A stretch of 32,425 bases of DNA. It comes from Actinomycetota bacterium (GTDB lineage Bacteria; Actinomycetota; Actinomycetes; Mycobacteriales; Mycobacteriaceae). The notes under the pieces were generated by a model. That model was not told where the DNA came from and ran no database searches. It worked only from the letters and a program-made list of their open reading frames with translations. The stretch spans positions 1 through 32,425 of the forward strand of contig JAFDWN010000027.1 of NCBI GenBank assembly GCA_018268465.1, in the 5' to 3' direction. Below, piece after piece: positions 24,009-32,425 of the stretch. Position 1 is the stretch's first letter, and every line of letters begins with the position of its first letter. The translations under genes were made by a program, and so were the position numbers.

Positions 24009-24512
24009 ATGGCAGAAGCCATCGCGGTGGCCGAGCGGGGCCACCTACTCGCGTTCACCTTCGAGGACATGATGCGCTATCACGGGCCGCACTCCCCCGG
24101 CGGAGTCGCGATGGCCTTCAAGGTCATGCAGCGCGCGTTCCCCGCGCTCTCCCCCGACCGGCCGCCTCCGCGCAGGTCGATCACGGTGCGCACGGCCTTC
24201 CGGGGGCCCGGCGCCCGCGACGGATTCGAGGCGGTCACCCGCGCGGTCACCGAGGGCCGCTACACCGTCGACCGCGCGCTGGTGCGCACCGACCGCGGCC
24301 GCCTGCTGGAGGACTTCGTCTTCGAGGTCGGGCTCGGCGAGGCCGACGTGGTGCTGGTGCTGAGGGAGGGGTTCGTCACCGACGAGTTCATCGACCTCGC
24401 CAGGACCGACGACCGCTCCGACGAGCAGGAGCGGCGCCTCGACGAACTCAAAGCGCGACTGGCGCATCGCGTGATGGGGACACCCGCCGCACAGGTCTAC
24501 GACCTGGCCTAG
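24009..24512 (+). CDS. FmdE-like (formylmethanofuran dehydrogenase subunit E-like) protein
   Basis: 167 residues. The N-terminal third reads FTFEDMMRYHGPHSPGGVAMAFKVM. This follows the FmdE pattern FHGH-x-CPG-x-x-x-G near residues 24-36. The later ARDGFEAVTRAVTEGRYTVD matches the FmdE stretch CGVDAIQVLTGCT-like in spacing. Both usual Cys positions are replaced (Ser29 and Arg/Gly), so a Cys-based metal site is not conserved. His25 and His28 remain. FmdE-domain proteins accompany molybdenum/tungsten enzymes in other organisms. Its place directly behind a molybdoenzyme gene suggests an accessory role (inference). ATG 24009 is preceded by AGGGGAA. The last four bases are shared with the hflX stop (CTAG). 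It could instead be an unrelated conserved hypothetical. Confidence 0.6.
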   Translation: MAEAIAVAERGHLLAFTFEDMMRYHGPHSPGGVAMAFKVMQRAFPALSPDRPPPRRSITVRTAFRGPGARDGFEAVTRAVTEGRYTVDRALVRTDRGRLLEDFVFEVGLGEADVVLVLREGFVTDEFIDLARTDDRSDEQERRLDELKARLAHRVMGTPAAQVYDLA

Positions 24513-25924
24513 TACGTCGAGAACTCACGCAGACCCGCGGCCAGCGCGACCGGCACGCGTGCCTTGATCCGGGTGCCGTCGGTGTTGTGCTCGGTGGCGT
24601 CCACCCGTCCCTCGGCGTGCACCCGCGCCACCACATCACCCCGGTCGTACGGGATGGTGAGGTCGACGACCGTGTCGGTGGGCACGACCATCTCCGCCAT
24701 CCGTTTCTGCAGCCGGTCCAGTCCGTCTCCGGTGTGCGCCGAGACGAACACCGCGTCGGGCAGGGCCCGGCGCAGCTGCGCGAGCATCAGACCGCCGGCG
24801 GCGTCGATCTTGTTGACCACCAACAGCTCCGGCACCGGGCGGGCGTCGTGTTCGGCGATCACATCGTTGAGCACAGCCCGGACTGCGTTGATCTGGGCCA
24901 GCGGGTTGACGTCGGATCCGTCGACGACGTGGACGAGCAGGTCGGCGTCGGCCACTTCCTCCAGCGTCGAGCGGAACGCCTCCACCAGCTGGGTGGGCAG
25001 GTGCCGGACGAACCCGACGGTGTCGGTGAGCACGAACTGGCGGCCGTCCTCGAACTGGCCACGGCGCGTGGTGGGTTCCAACGTAGCGAACAGCGCGTTC
25101 TCCACCAGCACGCCCGCACCGGTCAGCGCGTTGAGCAGGCTGGATTTACCCGCGTTGGTGTAGCCGACGATGGCGATGGACGGCACGTCGCTGCCCAGCC
25201 TGCGGCTGCGCTGCGTGTCTCGCACCTGCTTCATGGCCTTGATCTCGCGGCGCAGTTTGGCCATCCGTTCGCGAATCCGGCGCCGGTCGGTTTCGATCTT
25301 GGTCTCGCCGGGACCGCGGGTGCCCACGCCGCCGCCCGCGCCGCCGGCACGGCCGCCGGCCTGCCGCGACATCGACTCGCCCCAGCCGCGCAGCCGGGGC
25401 AGCATGTACTCCATCTGTGCCAGCGCGACCTGCGCCTTGCCCTCCCGGCTGGTGGCGTGCTGGGCGAAGATGTCCAGGATCAGGGCGGTGCGGTCGATCA
25501 CCTTGACCTTGACGGCCTTCTCCAGCGCATTGAGCTGCGCCGGGGACAGTTCGCCGTCGCAGATGACGGTGTCGGCGCCGGTGGCGACCACCACCGAACG
25601 CAGTTCGGCGGCCTTCCCGGACCCGATGTAGGTCGACGGGTCGGGTTTGTCGCGCCGCTGGACGAGCCCTTCGAGCACGTCGGATCCGGCGGTCTCGGCC
25701 AGCGCGGCAAGTTCGGCGAGGCTGGCTTCGGCGTCGGCGGCGCTGCCGTCGGTCCATACACCGACGAGCACCACCCGTTCCAGCCGCAGCTGGCGGTACT
25801 CGACCTCGGTGACATCGGCCAGTTCGGTCGACAGGCCGACTACTCGGCGCAGCGCGGATCGGTCGTCGAGCGCCAGCTCACCCGTACTGGGCGCGTCCTG
25901 GCGAGGGAATTCGGGATACGTCAT
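24509..25924 (-). CDS. hflX: GTPase HflX
   Basis: 471 residues. HflX is a ribosome-associated GTPase that splits stalled or hibernating 70S ribosomes. The N-terminal HflX domain carries DPSTYIGSGKAAELRSVV and a Gly-rich loop (SRQAGGRAGGAGGGVGTRGPGETKIETDRR), then a coiled helical linker. The GTPase domain has P-loop GYTNAGKSS (254-262), the G2 Thr region (FATLEPTTRR), DTVGFVRHLP, NKID and a SAHTGDG motif. ATG 25924 begins MTYPEFPRQ; upstream in-frame sequence looks non-coding. It is convergent with the FmdE-like gene and shares the tetranucleotide CTAG for both stops. It lies 45 bases downstream of dapF in a leftward run. Confidence 0.97.
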   Translation of the reverse strand: MTYPEFPRQDAPSTGELALDDRSALRRVVGLSTELADVTEVEYRQLRLERVVLVGVWTDGSAADAEASLAELAALAETAGSDVLEGLVQRRDKPDPSTYIGSGKAAELRSVVVATGADTVICDGELSPAQLNALEKAVKVKVIDRTALILDIFAQHATSREGKAQVALAQMEYMLPRLRGWGESMSRQAGGRAGGAGGGVGTRGPGETKIETDRRRIRERMAKLRREIKAMKQVRDTQRSRRLGSDVPSIAIVGYTNAGKSSLLNALTGAGVLVENALFATLEPTTRRGQFEDGRQFVLTDTVGFVRHLPTQLVEAFRSTLEEVADADLLVHVVDGSDVNPLAQINAVRAVLNDVIAEHDARPVPELLVVNKIDAAGGLMLAQLRRALPDAVFVSAHTGDGLDRLQKRMAEMVVPTDTVVDLTIPYDRGDVVARVHAEGRVDATEHNTDGTRIKARVPVALAAGLREFSTY

Positions 25925-25969
25925 AGGTGATAACAGGTTTGCACGCGAGGCACCGATCGCGCACCCCAA

Positions 25970-26869
25970 TTAGCGGTCAGCGAACCGCCACCAGTCGTCG
26001 GCGAGCTCGCCGTGGGCCACCAGCACGGATGGTCCGCGCAGATAGCTGGTGGTGTCGGTGAGGGTGACGGTGACATCCCCGCCGGGGACACACACCCGGA
26101 CGGTGCCGGTCGTGTCGCCGACGTGGCGCAGCGCCGCGACCGCCGCGGCGACGGTCCCGGTGCCGCACGACCGTGTTTCGCCGACACCCCGCTCGTGTAC
26201 CCGCATGGACACCCCGTGAACCGGGCCGTCGAGGGCGACCGGTGCGGTGAGCACCTCGATGTTGACCCCGTCGGGGAACTGAGCGCGGTCGAACTGCACC
26301 GGGGCGGCGACGTCGAGGGCGGCCAGATCGTCGACGGTCATGGCGGCGTCGACGCAGGCCAGGTGCGGGTTGCCGACGTCGACGGCGAGCCCGCTGAACT
26401 GCCGTCCGCCCACGACCGCCGAACCGGCGCCGAGTTCGTTGGTCTTGCCCATGTCGACGGTGACGTCGGCGAAGGTCACCGGCTCACCCGCCGCAAAGCC
26501 GTGCAGGACCACCGGACGCGGTCCGGCCAGTGACCCGACGACGAACTCGTCGCGCGTTTCCAGCCCCGAGGCCCGCAGATAGTGGGCGAACACCCGCACG
26601 CCGTTGCCGCACATCTGGGCGATCGACCCATCGGCGTTGCGGTAGTCCATGTACCAGTCGTCGGCCGCCACACCTTCTGGCAGCCGGGTGAACACGCCGG
26701 CGGCCGCGGCGGCGCCTGCAGTGGTCACGCGTAGCACCCCGTCGGCACCCAGGCCGCGCCTGCGGTCGCACAGAGCGGTGACAACGGCCGCTGTCAGGTT
26801 CAGCCGCGCGTCGACGTCGGGCAGCAGGACGAAGTCGTTCTGCGTTCCGTGGCCCTTGGCGAACTTCAC
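25970..26869 (-). CDS. dapF: Diaminopimelate epimerase
   Basis: 299 residues. It converts LL-diaminopimelate to meso-diaminopimelate, the precursor of lysine and the peptidoglycan cross-linker. The two catalytic cysteines are visible: Cys87 in [10 protein letters not shown] and Cys235 in [11 protein letters not shown]. Family start [16 protein letters not shown] and GNPHLACVD are present. The start is GTG 26869 (VKFAKGHG), 4 bases after the miaA stop (26874). This suggests translational coupling with miaA; the longer frame upstream overlaps miaA and is not coding for DapF. Confidence 0.97.
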   Translation of the reverse strand: MKFAKGHGTQNDFVLLPDVDARLNLTAAVVTALCDRRRGLGADGVLRVTTAGAAAAAGVFTRLPEGVAADDWYMDYRNADGSIAQMCGNGVRVFAHYLRASGLETRDEFVVGSLAGPRPVVLHGFAAGEPVTFADVTVDMGKTNELGAGSAVVGGRQFSGLAVDVGNPHLACVDAAMTVDDLAALDVAAPVQFDRAQFPDGVNIEVLTAPVALDGPVHGVSMRVHERGVGETRSCGTGTVAAAVAALRHVGDTTGTVRVCVPGGDVTVTLTDTTSYLRGPSVLVAHGELADDWWRFADR

Positions 26870-26873
26870 CCGG

Positions 26874-27791
26874 TCAGGATACGTCGCGCCAGATCCGCAG
26901 GGTCTGTTCGAGGCTGTCTCCGCCGGCGCCCTCGATCCAGTGGATCCGGTGATCGCGGCGGAACCACGACCGTTGACGGCGAACATAGCGGCGGGTGCCG
27001 ATGTAGGTGCGTTCGCGGGCCAGCGCCAGCTGCTCGGCCCCTCCCCCTTCGTCGAGGGCGTCGATGACCTGTGCGTAACCCAGCGCGCGGGACGCGGTGA
27101 CCCCGTCGCGCAGTCCGCGACCCAGCAGATCGGTCACCTCGCCGACCAGTCCGTCGGCGAACATGGTGTCGGTGCGCCGGGCCAGCATCTCGTCGAGAAC
27201 GGTGGTCGCCCAATCCAATCCGACGATGACGGTGTCCCACCGCGGCGCACCGATGGTCGGCGCCGATGCCGCGAACGGCCGGCCGGTCAGCTCGACCACC
27301 TCCAGTGCGCGCACGATGCGTCGGCCGTCGGTGGGCCGGATCGCGGCCGCGGCGTCGGCGTCGACATGCAGCAGCTCGGTGTGCAGTCCGGCCGCGCCGA
27401 CGTCGGAGAGTCTGTCCTCCCACTTCGCGCGCACCTGCGGGTCGGTGGCGGGAAACGACCAGTCGTCGAGCAGCGACTGGACGTAGAGCATCGACCCTCC
27501 TGCGACGATCGGCACCGCGCCGCGGCGGGCGATGTCCTCGACGGCGGCGGCAGCGGCGGCCTGATAGCGCGCCACGGTCGCCGTCTGGGTCACGTCCAGC
27601 ACGTCGAGCTGGTGGTGCGGGATGCCGCGGCGCTGGGCGACGGTCAGTTTGGCGGTACCGATATCCATACCGCGATAGAGCTGCATGGCGTCGGCGTTGA
27701 CGATCTCGCCGCCGACCCGTTCGGCCACGGCAAGGGCGAGAGCGGATTTCCCCGACCCGGTCGGGCCGATGACCGCGATCGGCCGGATCAC
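26874..27791 (-). CDS. miaA: tRNA dimethylallyltransferase MiaA
   Basis: 305 residues. It transfers the dimethylallyl group of DMAPP to N6 of A37 in tRNAs that read UNN codons, the first step toward the ms2i6A modification finished by MiaB (also in this window). The P-loop is [11 protein letters not shown] (residues 9-19). Other family marks are [44 protein letters not shown], and [24 protein letters not shown] 27791 overlaps the TGA stop of the upstream LigB-like gene (GTGA), so the two are translationally coupled. The stop lies 4 bases before dapF. The gene sits in the leftward operon DMT transporter - LigB-like - miaA - dapF - hflX. Confidence 0.96.
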   Translation of the reverse strand: MIRPIAVIGPTGSGKSALALAVAERVGGEIVNADAMQLYRGMDIGTAKLTVAQRRGIPHHQLDVLDVTQTATVARYQAAAAAAVEDIARRGAVPIVAGGSMLYVQSLLDDWSFPATDPQVRAKWEDRLSDVGAAGLHTELLHVDADAAAAIRPTDGRRIVRALEVVELTGRPFAASAPTIGAPRWDTVIVGLDWATTVLDEMLARRTDTMFADGLVGEVTDLLGRGLRDGVTASRALGYAQVIDALDEGGGAEQLALARERTYIGTRRYVRRQRSWFRRDHRIHWIEGAGGDSLEQTLRIWRDVS

Positions 27792-28519
27792 GGGGCTGCC
27801 GGCCGGGCCGATTCCCGCGGCCGCCACACACCGGCGAAGTACCCCACGCCGTACGGCGCCCCGCGGTAGAGCTCCCGGGCGGAGCTCGGTCCGGGTTCGG
27901 TGAGCCCGGCCAGCACCGCGAACGCCACCCGCCCCACGACGGACGGGGGCAGCCCGGTCAGCGCCGCGGCGTCGCCGTCGGCCAGCGCGGCGTCGAGACG
28001 GTCCTGCACGGCCGCCGCCGACGGGTCGTAGCCGCCGGGGGCCGCGGGCGTGAGAGTGTGCGCACCGTCGGCCACGACGAGCACGCCGATCGGGTCGCGC
28101 GCTTCGTCGAGTTCGGTGCGCAGCCGTCTGCCCCGTTCCAGCGCGGCGGCGGTGTCGTGGCCGGCGGCGAAGACGCGGACCTCGGCGCGCGCCCGGGGTG
28201 CGGCCAGGCCACGCACCCACCCGGTGATCAGCGCGCACAGCGGGAGTTCGGTCGGCGCATTTCCGTCCCGAGCGCCCTCAGGTGCCAGCGTGACCCGGAC
28301 GTCGGCGCCGTATCCGGCGAAAGTACCCGTCCGGTGTCGACCGACGACGACATCGGGGTGCTCGGCAGGCCCGACACCGACCGCCACCCAGCGCGGCGGC
28401 AGCGCGTCGGCGGCGGCGAGCACGGCAGCGCTCAGGTCGGCGACCTCCGCGGTCGCGGCGCCCGCCAGCTCGGGCAGCATGACCGGCGCCGACGGGATGA
28501 TCGCGATGGCGGTGAGCAC
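27788..28519 (-). CDS. Class III extradiol dioxygenase (LigB)-like conserved protein
   Basis: 243 residues corresponding to M. tuberculosis Rv2728c. The start [20 protein letters not shown] and the later [26 protein letters not shown] match the LigB-like fold. I do not see the full His-His-Glu iron triad of real extradiol enzymes, so catalytic activity is doubtful (inference). GTG 28519 is the likely start, since the matched protein begins LTAIA; upstream in-frame residues look non-coding. The stop codon overlaps the miaA start by 4 bases, and the DMT transporter stop is 10 bases upstream. The tight linkage to miaA is conserved in mycobacteria, but its role is unknown. Confidence 0.82.
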   Translation of the reverse strand: MLTAIAIIPSAPVMLPELAGAATAEVADLSAAVLAAADALPPRWVAVGVGPAEHPDVVVGRHRTGTFAGYGADVRVTLAPEGARDGNAPTELPLCALITGWVRGLAAPRARAEVRVFAAGHDTAAALERGRRLRTELDEARDPIGVLVVADGAHTLTPAAPGGYDPSAAAVQDRLDAALADGDAAALTGLPPSVVGRVAFAVLAGLTEPGPSSARELYRGAPYGVGYFAGVWRPRESARPAAP

Positions 28520-28529
28520 ACGTCCAAAG

Positions 28530-29405
28530 CTAGTGGTCCGGCCGGCGGGCATCGGCGGAGACCGCCTCGCCCCGGGCCAGCGCCACCGCCGCGACGACCA
28601 TCGCCACCACGGCGACCGCCAGGGTGAGCCAGCCGGCGTCGCCCGGCCGCAACGCCTCGCCGAGGACGACGATCCCCAGTGCGGACGCCACCAGCGGCTC
28701 AGTGATCGTCATGGTGGGCAGCGACGCGGTCAGCGCCCCCGCGCGGAACGACGCCTGCTGCCAGATCGTGCCGGCGACTCCGGTCGCGGCCCATGCATAG
28801 AGTTCCGGGGTGCGCACCAGCGCCCACACGCCGTCGGTGCCGCGGTCGACCACGGCCTTGGTGAGCACCGCGAACAGCCCCCACAGCGCCCCGGAGACCA
28901 CCGCAAGCAGCGCCGCGCGCGGCGGGCCGGACACCACCCGCGCCGCCAGCGCGCACATCACCACGATCGGGCCGAGCACCGCGGCCACCGTCGTCCATGT
29001 CTCCAGGGACGCGCGCGAATGGCCGGCTGTCGGGTTTCCGACGGTCACGATCACCGCGACCGACCCGGCGAGCACACCCGCCCACATCCACTCCCAGCGG
29101 GTCACGCGCCGCGCGGTGAGCCGTGCGTTGATCGGCAGCGCGAACAGCAGTGACGTGACCAGCAGCGCCTGCACCAGGAGCACCGACCCCAATCCCAACG
29201 CGGCGGCCTGAAAGGCGAATCCCCCGGCCGCCACGACGCTGCCCAGCCACCATCGGCGGTCGTGCAGCAGGCGCAGGAACAACTCCACATGGCTGCCCGA
29301 ATCGTCGGTGACCTCGTGTGCCGAGCGCTGGTGGATGACGTCGCCGAGGGCGATGAAGAGGGCGGCGCCGAGGGCGAGCAGGGCGGCGAGATCCGCCTTG
29401 GCCAT
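28530..29405 (-). CDS. DMT superfamily (EamA-like) transporter
   Basis: 291 residues with about nine or ten membrane helices, corresponding to M. tuberculosis Rv2729c. The first helix is LAALLALGAALFIALGDVIHQRS. A helical pair ends in LLVQALLVTSLLFALPINA, the second half starts near RAALLAVVSGALWGLFAVLTK, and the typical ITEPLVASALGIVVLGEAL helix is close to the C-terminus. The loop VIHQRSAHEVTD is characteristic of the mycobacterial members. Substrate unknown. ATG 29405 has GGGAGGA about 6 bases upstream. It is the first gene of the leftward run that continues to hflX, and it diverges from the DUF349 gene with a 188-base control region. Confidence 0.9.
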   Translation of the reverse strand: MAKADLAALLALGAALFIALGDVIHQRSAHEVTDDSGSHVELFLRLLHDRRWWLGSVVAAGGFAFQAAALGLGSVLLVQALLVTSLLFALPINARLTARRVTRWEWMWAGVLAGSVAVIVTVGNPTAGHSRASLETWTTVAAVLGPIVVMCALAARVVSGPPRAALLAVVSGALWGLFAVLTKAVVDRGTDGVWALVRTPELYAWAATGVAGTIWQQASFRAGALTASLPTMTITEPLVASALGIVVLGEALRPGDAGWLTLAVAVVAMVVAAVALARGEAVSADARRPDH

Positions 29406-29450
29406 CGGTGTCCTCCCGTCGTGGTCAGGCCACCGAGCCTGCCCAGGGTG

Positions 29451-29469
29451 CCCGGTTGCCGCAACCGGG
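29451..29469. promoter_or_regulatory. 19-bp perfect palindrome in a divergent control region
   Basis: CCCGGTTGCCGCAACCGGG has 9-bp arms around a single central base. It lies 46 bases before the DMT transporter start and 125 bases before the DUF349 start. The length and near-zero spacing favour a dimeric DNA-binding protein over an RNA hairpin. Unassigned operator candidate. Confidence 0.5.
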
Positions 29470-29593
29470 ACGCCGAAGGTGTGCGCGCCGCGCGTGCCAA
29501 CCTGTTTGAATAGCGGTCGAAGGTACAGCTACCAGGCGCCGCGTCGCGCGGCAGGTGCGCGGGCTCACCGCGCGGAGGGCACGAGGAACGAAT

Positions 29594-30976
29594 ATGACGA
29601 CCAGCGAGCCAGGCGGGGCTCCGGAGAACGGCGGGTCCGCCCCGACTGCGGCGGAAAGCTCTGCACCATCACCCACCCCGTCGCCAAGACCGGCCCCTCG
29701 GCCAGGGCCGCCGCGGCCGGTTCCGCGCCCACGGCGTCCGGCGCCGCCACCGACGGCGCCGCCGGCCAGCGACCCGCACCAGTTCGGGCGCGTCGACCCC
29801 GACGGCACGGTCTGGCTGCTCGCAGGCTCCGGTGAGCGGATCGTCGGCTCGTGGCAGGCCGGTGATGCCGAGGCGGCATTCGCCCACTTCGGCAGGCGCT
29901 TCGACGATCTGCACACCGAGGTCGCACTGCTCGAACAACGGCTGGAATCGGGCACCGGCGATGCCCGCAAGATCAAGTCGGCGGCCGCCGCCGTTGCCGA
30001 GACGCTGCCGACCGCCGCGGTACTCGGCGACGTCGACGCGCTGGCGTCGCGGCTGGCCGCGATCGTCGACCATGCCGACGAGGCCGCCCAGGCCGAGCGG
30101 TCCCGGCGCGACGAACACCGAACCACGCAGACCGCGCGCAAGGAGGCGCTGGCCGTGGAGGCCGAGGAGATCGCCGCGGGTTCCGCGCAGTGGAAGGCTG
30201 CCGGTGACCGGTTGCGCGAGATCCTCGACGAGTGGCGCACCATCACCGGTCTGGACCGCAAGACAGACGACGCGCTGTGGAAACGGTACTCGGCGGCCCG
30301 CGAGACGTTCAACCGCCGGCGCGGATCGCATTTCGCCGAACTCGACCGCGGCCGGGTGGGCGCCAAACAGGCCAAGGAGGCGCTCTGCGAACGGGCCGAG
30401 CAGCTGGCGGGCTCGACGGACTGGGGTGCGACCGCCGCCGCGTTCCGGGATCTGCTGACACAGTGGAAGACCACAGGCCGTGCGGCCAAGGACGTCGACG
30501 ACGCGCTGTGGCAGCGTTTCAAGGCGGCCCAGGATACGTTCTTCGGCGCCCGTAACGCCGCGAGCGCCGAGCGGGACGCGGAGTTCCGCACCAACGTCGC
30601 GGCCAGGGAGGCGTTGCTCACCGAGGCCGAGAGCCTGGATCTGTCCGACCTGGAGGCGGCGCGGTCGGCGTTGCGCACGATCGGCGACAAATGGGAGGCG
30701 GTCGGCAAGGTCCCCCGCGAGCGGGGTGCCGAACTCGAACGCCGGTTGCGTGTGGTGGAGAAGAAGGTGCGCGACGCCGCGACGACAGGGTGGACCGACC
30801 CGGAGGCCCAGGCCCGCGCCGATCAGTTCCGGGCGCGTGCCGAGCAGTTCGAACGGCAGGCGGAGAAGGCCGCCGCGGCGGGACGGACGAAGGATGCCGA
30901 GGCCGCCAGGGCCAGCGCCGAGCAGTGGCGCCAGTGGGCCGACGCAGCGGTCGAGGCGCTGGGCAAGCGACGCTAG
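29594..30976 (+). CDS. DUF349 repeat protein
   Basis: 460 residues corresponding to M. tuberculosis Rv2731. After a Pro/Ala-rich disordered leader (about residues 1-68) comes [14 protein letters not shown]. Three or four helical DUF349 repeats follow: [60 protein letters not shown]. Each repeat ends near a DALWKRY/DALWQRF-like segment. The C-terminus is a long charged coiled coil ([21 protein letters not shown]). Family function unknown. ATG 29594 has AGGAA 5 bases upstream. Its TAG stop overlaps the stop of the convergent membrane-protein gene (CTAG at 30973-30976). Confidence 0.92.
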   Translation: MTTSEPGGAPENGGSAPTAAESSAPSPTPSPRPAPRPGPPRPVPRPRRPAPPPTAPPASDPHQFGRVDPDGTVWLLAGSGERIVGSWQAGDAEAAFAHFGRRFDDLHTEVALLEQRLESGTGDARKIKSAAAAVAETLPTAAVLGDVDALASRLAAIVDHADEAAQAERSRRDEHRTTQTARKEALAVEAEEIAAGSAQWKAAGDRLREILDEWRTITGLDRKTDDALWKRYSAARETFNRRRGSHFAELDRGRVGAKQAKEALCERAEQLAGSTDWGATAAAFRDLLTQWKTTGRAAKDVDDALWQRFKAAQDTFFGARNAASAERDAEFRTNVAAREALLTEAESLDLSDLEAARSALRTIGDKWEAVGKVPRERGAELERRLRVVEKKVRDAATTGWTDPEAQARADQFRARAEQFERQAEKAAAAGRTKDAEAARASAEQWRQWADAAVEALGKRR

Positions 30977-31548
30977 GCCGGCGGCCCGTCGTCGTCGAGC
31001 AGGCCCTTCTTCTGTTGCTCGGCGGCGGCGCGCCGGCGTTGCTCCTCGACGGCGAGTTGGACCGCGGTGCGCGACCACACCACCCGCGCCCAGTGGAAGG
31101 TCAGCAGGATCACCGCGATCCAGCCGATGACCAGGCCCCACCCCGGTCCGGGATGCGGCGGGGGCGCGGTCTGACGCGACCACACCGCCAGCAGGCCCAA
31201 TGCGCTCGCGACGGTCGATCCGGCCAGCGCGACCCAGGCCAGGGCCCAGCGCCGGGTCAGCAGCGCCAGCACCGAGAAGCCGACGCTGAACACCAGTGTC
31301 AGCCAGGTGAATACCCGCGACGGCAGGGACACGCCTTCGCTGATCGCGACCTGGTCGCCGACGAGCACGTCGAAACCCTTGGCAGAGCCGGTGTGTGGCA
31401 GCACGAACGACAGCAGCACGACGAACACCAGCACGGCAACGACCAAAGCCCGTGCACCCGGATCGAATTCACGCGACACCCGGCGCTCCACCGCCTCGAT
31501 GTCGCCTTTGAACTCATCGAAGCCGTTGTTCTTACCCGCGGCGGTCAC
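30973..31548 (-). CDS. Small conserved membrane protein (Rv2732c-like)
   Basis: 191 residues from GTG 31548. A charged N-terminal helix ([21 protein letters not shown]) precedes four membrane segments. These include [55 protein letters not shown] and [13 protein letters not shown]. The C-terminus is a basic coiled stretch ([19 protein letters not shown]). Position and features match M. tuberculosis Rv2732c. GTG 31548 overlaps the miaB stop as GTGA. ATG 31557 three codons upstream is an alternative with a 13-base overlap. The gene is probably co-transcribed behind miaB. Function unknown. Confidence 0.87.
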   Translation of the reverse strand: MTAAGKNNGFDEFKGDIEAVERRVSREFDPGARALVVAVLVFVVLLSFVLPHTGSAKGFDVLVGDQVAISEGVSLPSRVFTWLTLVFSVGFSVLALLTRRWALAWVALAGSTVASALGLLAVWSRQTAPPPHPGPGWGLVIGWIAVILLTFHWARVVWSRTAVQLAVEEQRRRAAAEQQKKGLLDDDGPPA

Positions 31549-32425
31549 AGTCCGCATCCGCCCGCTGCCGTCGCGGCGCGCGGCATACCGACGCCCGGCA
31601 TGCCCAGTCCGACGCCGGTGCGCGGCCGCTGGCCCGCCGCGTGCGCATCGCCGGCGCGGGTACGCCGGTGGTCGAGGATCGCGCCGTCGGCGATGAGGTG
31701 GTGCGGCGCCGCGCCGGTGACCATGGTGGTGACGACGTCGCCGGGCCGTACCCCGCTGTCACCGGGGGCGAAGTGGACGAGCCGTCCGTCGCGCGCCCGG
31801 CCCGACATGCGTGCGGTGCTGGCGTCTTTACGGCCTTCACCGGCGGCGACGAGCACCTCGACGGTGCGTCCGACCTGAGCGGTGTTCTCCGACAGCGAGA
31901 TCCGCTCCTGCACGTCGATCAACCGTTGATACCTTTCCTGCACTACGGCTTTGGGGAGTTGGTCATCCATCTCGGCCGCCGGGGTACCCGGGCGTTTGGA
32001 GTACTGGAAGGTGAATGCGCTGGCGAAGCGCGCCTGTTCGACCACATCGAGGGTGGCCTGGAAATCCGCTTCGGTCTCACCCGGGAATCCGACGATCACG
32101 TCGGTGGTGATGGCGGCGTGCGGAATCGCGGCCCTCACCCGGTCGATGATGCCCAGATAGCGCTCGGCGCGGTAGGACCGGCGCATCGCGCGCAGCATCC
32201 GATCCGACCCGGATTGCAGCGGCATGTGCAGGGCCGGGCAGACATTCGGCGTCTCGGCCATCGCGGCGATCACATCGTCGGTGAACTCGGCCGGATGCGG
32301 CGAGGTGAAGCGGACCCGCTCAAGACCGTCGATGCGTCCGCAGGCACGCAGCAGCTTCGCGAATGCGCCCCGATCGCGCGCCACGTCGGCCCAGTTCGCG
32401 CGGTCCTCGCGCAAGCGCTCGTCCC
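31545..32425 (-). CDS. miaB: tRNA-2-methylthio-N6-dimethylallyladenosine synthase MiaB, C-terminal part (partial at window end)
   Basis: The gene begins beyond the right edge, so its N-terminal UPF0004 domain and radical-SAM CxxxCxxC motif are not visible. The visible residues hold the later part of the radical-SAM barrel: [56 protein letters not shown] and [16 protein letters not shown]. The C-terminal TRAM domain follows ([31 protein letters not shown]) and then a Gly-rich tail ([11 protein letters not shown]). MiaB adds the methylthio group to the i6A37 made by MiaA. No start codon is in the window; an internal TTG at 32414 is not the start. Confidence 0.96.
   Translation of the reverse strand, partial: DERLREDRANWADVARDRGAFAKLLRACGRIDGLERVRFTSPHPAEFTDDVIAAMAETPNVCPALHMPLQSGSDRMLRAMRRSYRAERYLGIIDRVRAAIPHAAITTDVIVGFPGETEADFQATLDVVEQARFASAFTFQYSKRPGTPAAEMDDQLPKAVVQERYQRLIDVQERISLSENTAQVGRTVEVLVAAGEGRKDASTARMSGRARDGRLVHFAPGDSGVRPGDVVTTMVTGAAPHHLIADGAILDHRRTRAGDAHAAGQRPRTGVGLGMPGVGMPRAATAAGGCGL

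Noticed and set aside
22520-24070. Long minus-strand open frame opposite the molybdoenzyme (about 516 codons)
   Set aside because: Arg/His/Gly-rich shadow of a well-recognised gene, with no family similarity.
24587-25930. Long plus-strand open frame opposite hflX
   Set aside because: Shadow frame; the opposite strand has all GTPase motifs.
1-32425. tRNA or rRNA genes, CRISPR arrays, insertion sequences, phage attachment sites
   Set aside because: No repeat-spacer array, transposase, integrase or RNA gene signature was recognised on reading the sequence. No covariance-model search could be run.

Overview
The window is high-GC actinobacterial chromosome, almost certainly from a mycobacterium and probably a rapidly growing one (Mycolicibacterium type). 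The gene order follows the Mycobacterium tuberculosis sigA-to-miaB segment (roughly Rv2703 to Rv2733c). Protein sequences such as SigB, IdeR, LexA, SthA and FadE20 look close to mycobacterial versions as I remember them. No insertion sequence, phage gene, tRNA, rRNA or CRISPR array was seen. Genes are densely packed and no gene-free stretch exceeds 300 bases.

Layout. 1-475: 3' end of sigA. 634-3540: a large UPF0182 membrane protein. 3622-6562: small conserved genes (Rid-family protein, DUF952, DUF7455, YihY/BrkB membrane protein, DUF3039, DUF3099). 6710-8493: sigB and ideR, with an ECF-type promoter ahead of sigB and a strong hairpin between the two genes. 8506-12749: DUF4192 protein, a DUF5642-like lipoprotein, sthA transhydrogenase and a trypsin-like lipoprotein. 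12991-15814: PAC2 protein, alpha/beta hydrolase and PhzF-like protein. 15932-17963: nrdR and chiZ diverging from lexA, with three LexA-box-like sites between chiZ and lexA. 17970-20153: a secreted/membrane LGFP-repeat protein. 20361-21533: fadE20. 21635-24512: a BisC/DMSO-reductase-type molybdenum enzyme followed by an FmdE-like protein. 24509-29405: the leftward genes hflX, dapF, miaA, a LigB-like protein and a DMT transporter. 29594-30976: a DUF349 protein. 30973-32425: a small membrane protein and the 3' part of miaB.

Themes. The segment groups general transcription control (SigA, SigB), iron control (IdeR), the SOS response (LexA, ChiZ) and ribonucleotide reductase control (NrdR) with housekeeping enzymes for lysine/peptidoglycan precursor synthesis (DapF), tRNA i6A/ms2i6A modification (MiaA, MiaB), ribosome rescue (HflX) and redox balance (SthA). 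Several genes appear to be translated from leaderless mRNAs, because a TANNNT -10 element lies 6-7 bases before an ATG that has no ribosome-binding site.

Most of the window is conserved core genome. Compared with M. tuberculosis gene order (from memory), the additions are the UPF0182 gene beside sigA, the DUF5642-like and trypsin-like lipoproteins on either side of sthA, and the molybdoenzyme plus FmdE-like pair after fadE20. Counterparts of Rv2717c, Rv2722 and Rv2723 appear to be missing. The pair at 21635-24512, which shares a divergent control region with fadE20 that carries a perfect palindrome, is the best candidate for an undescribed functional unit.
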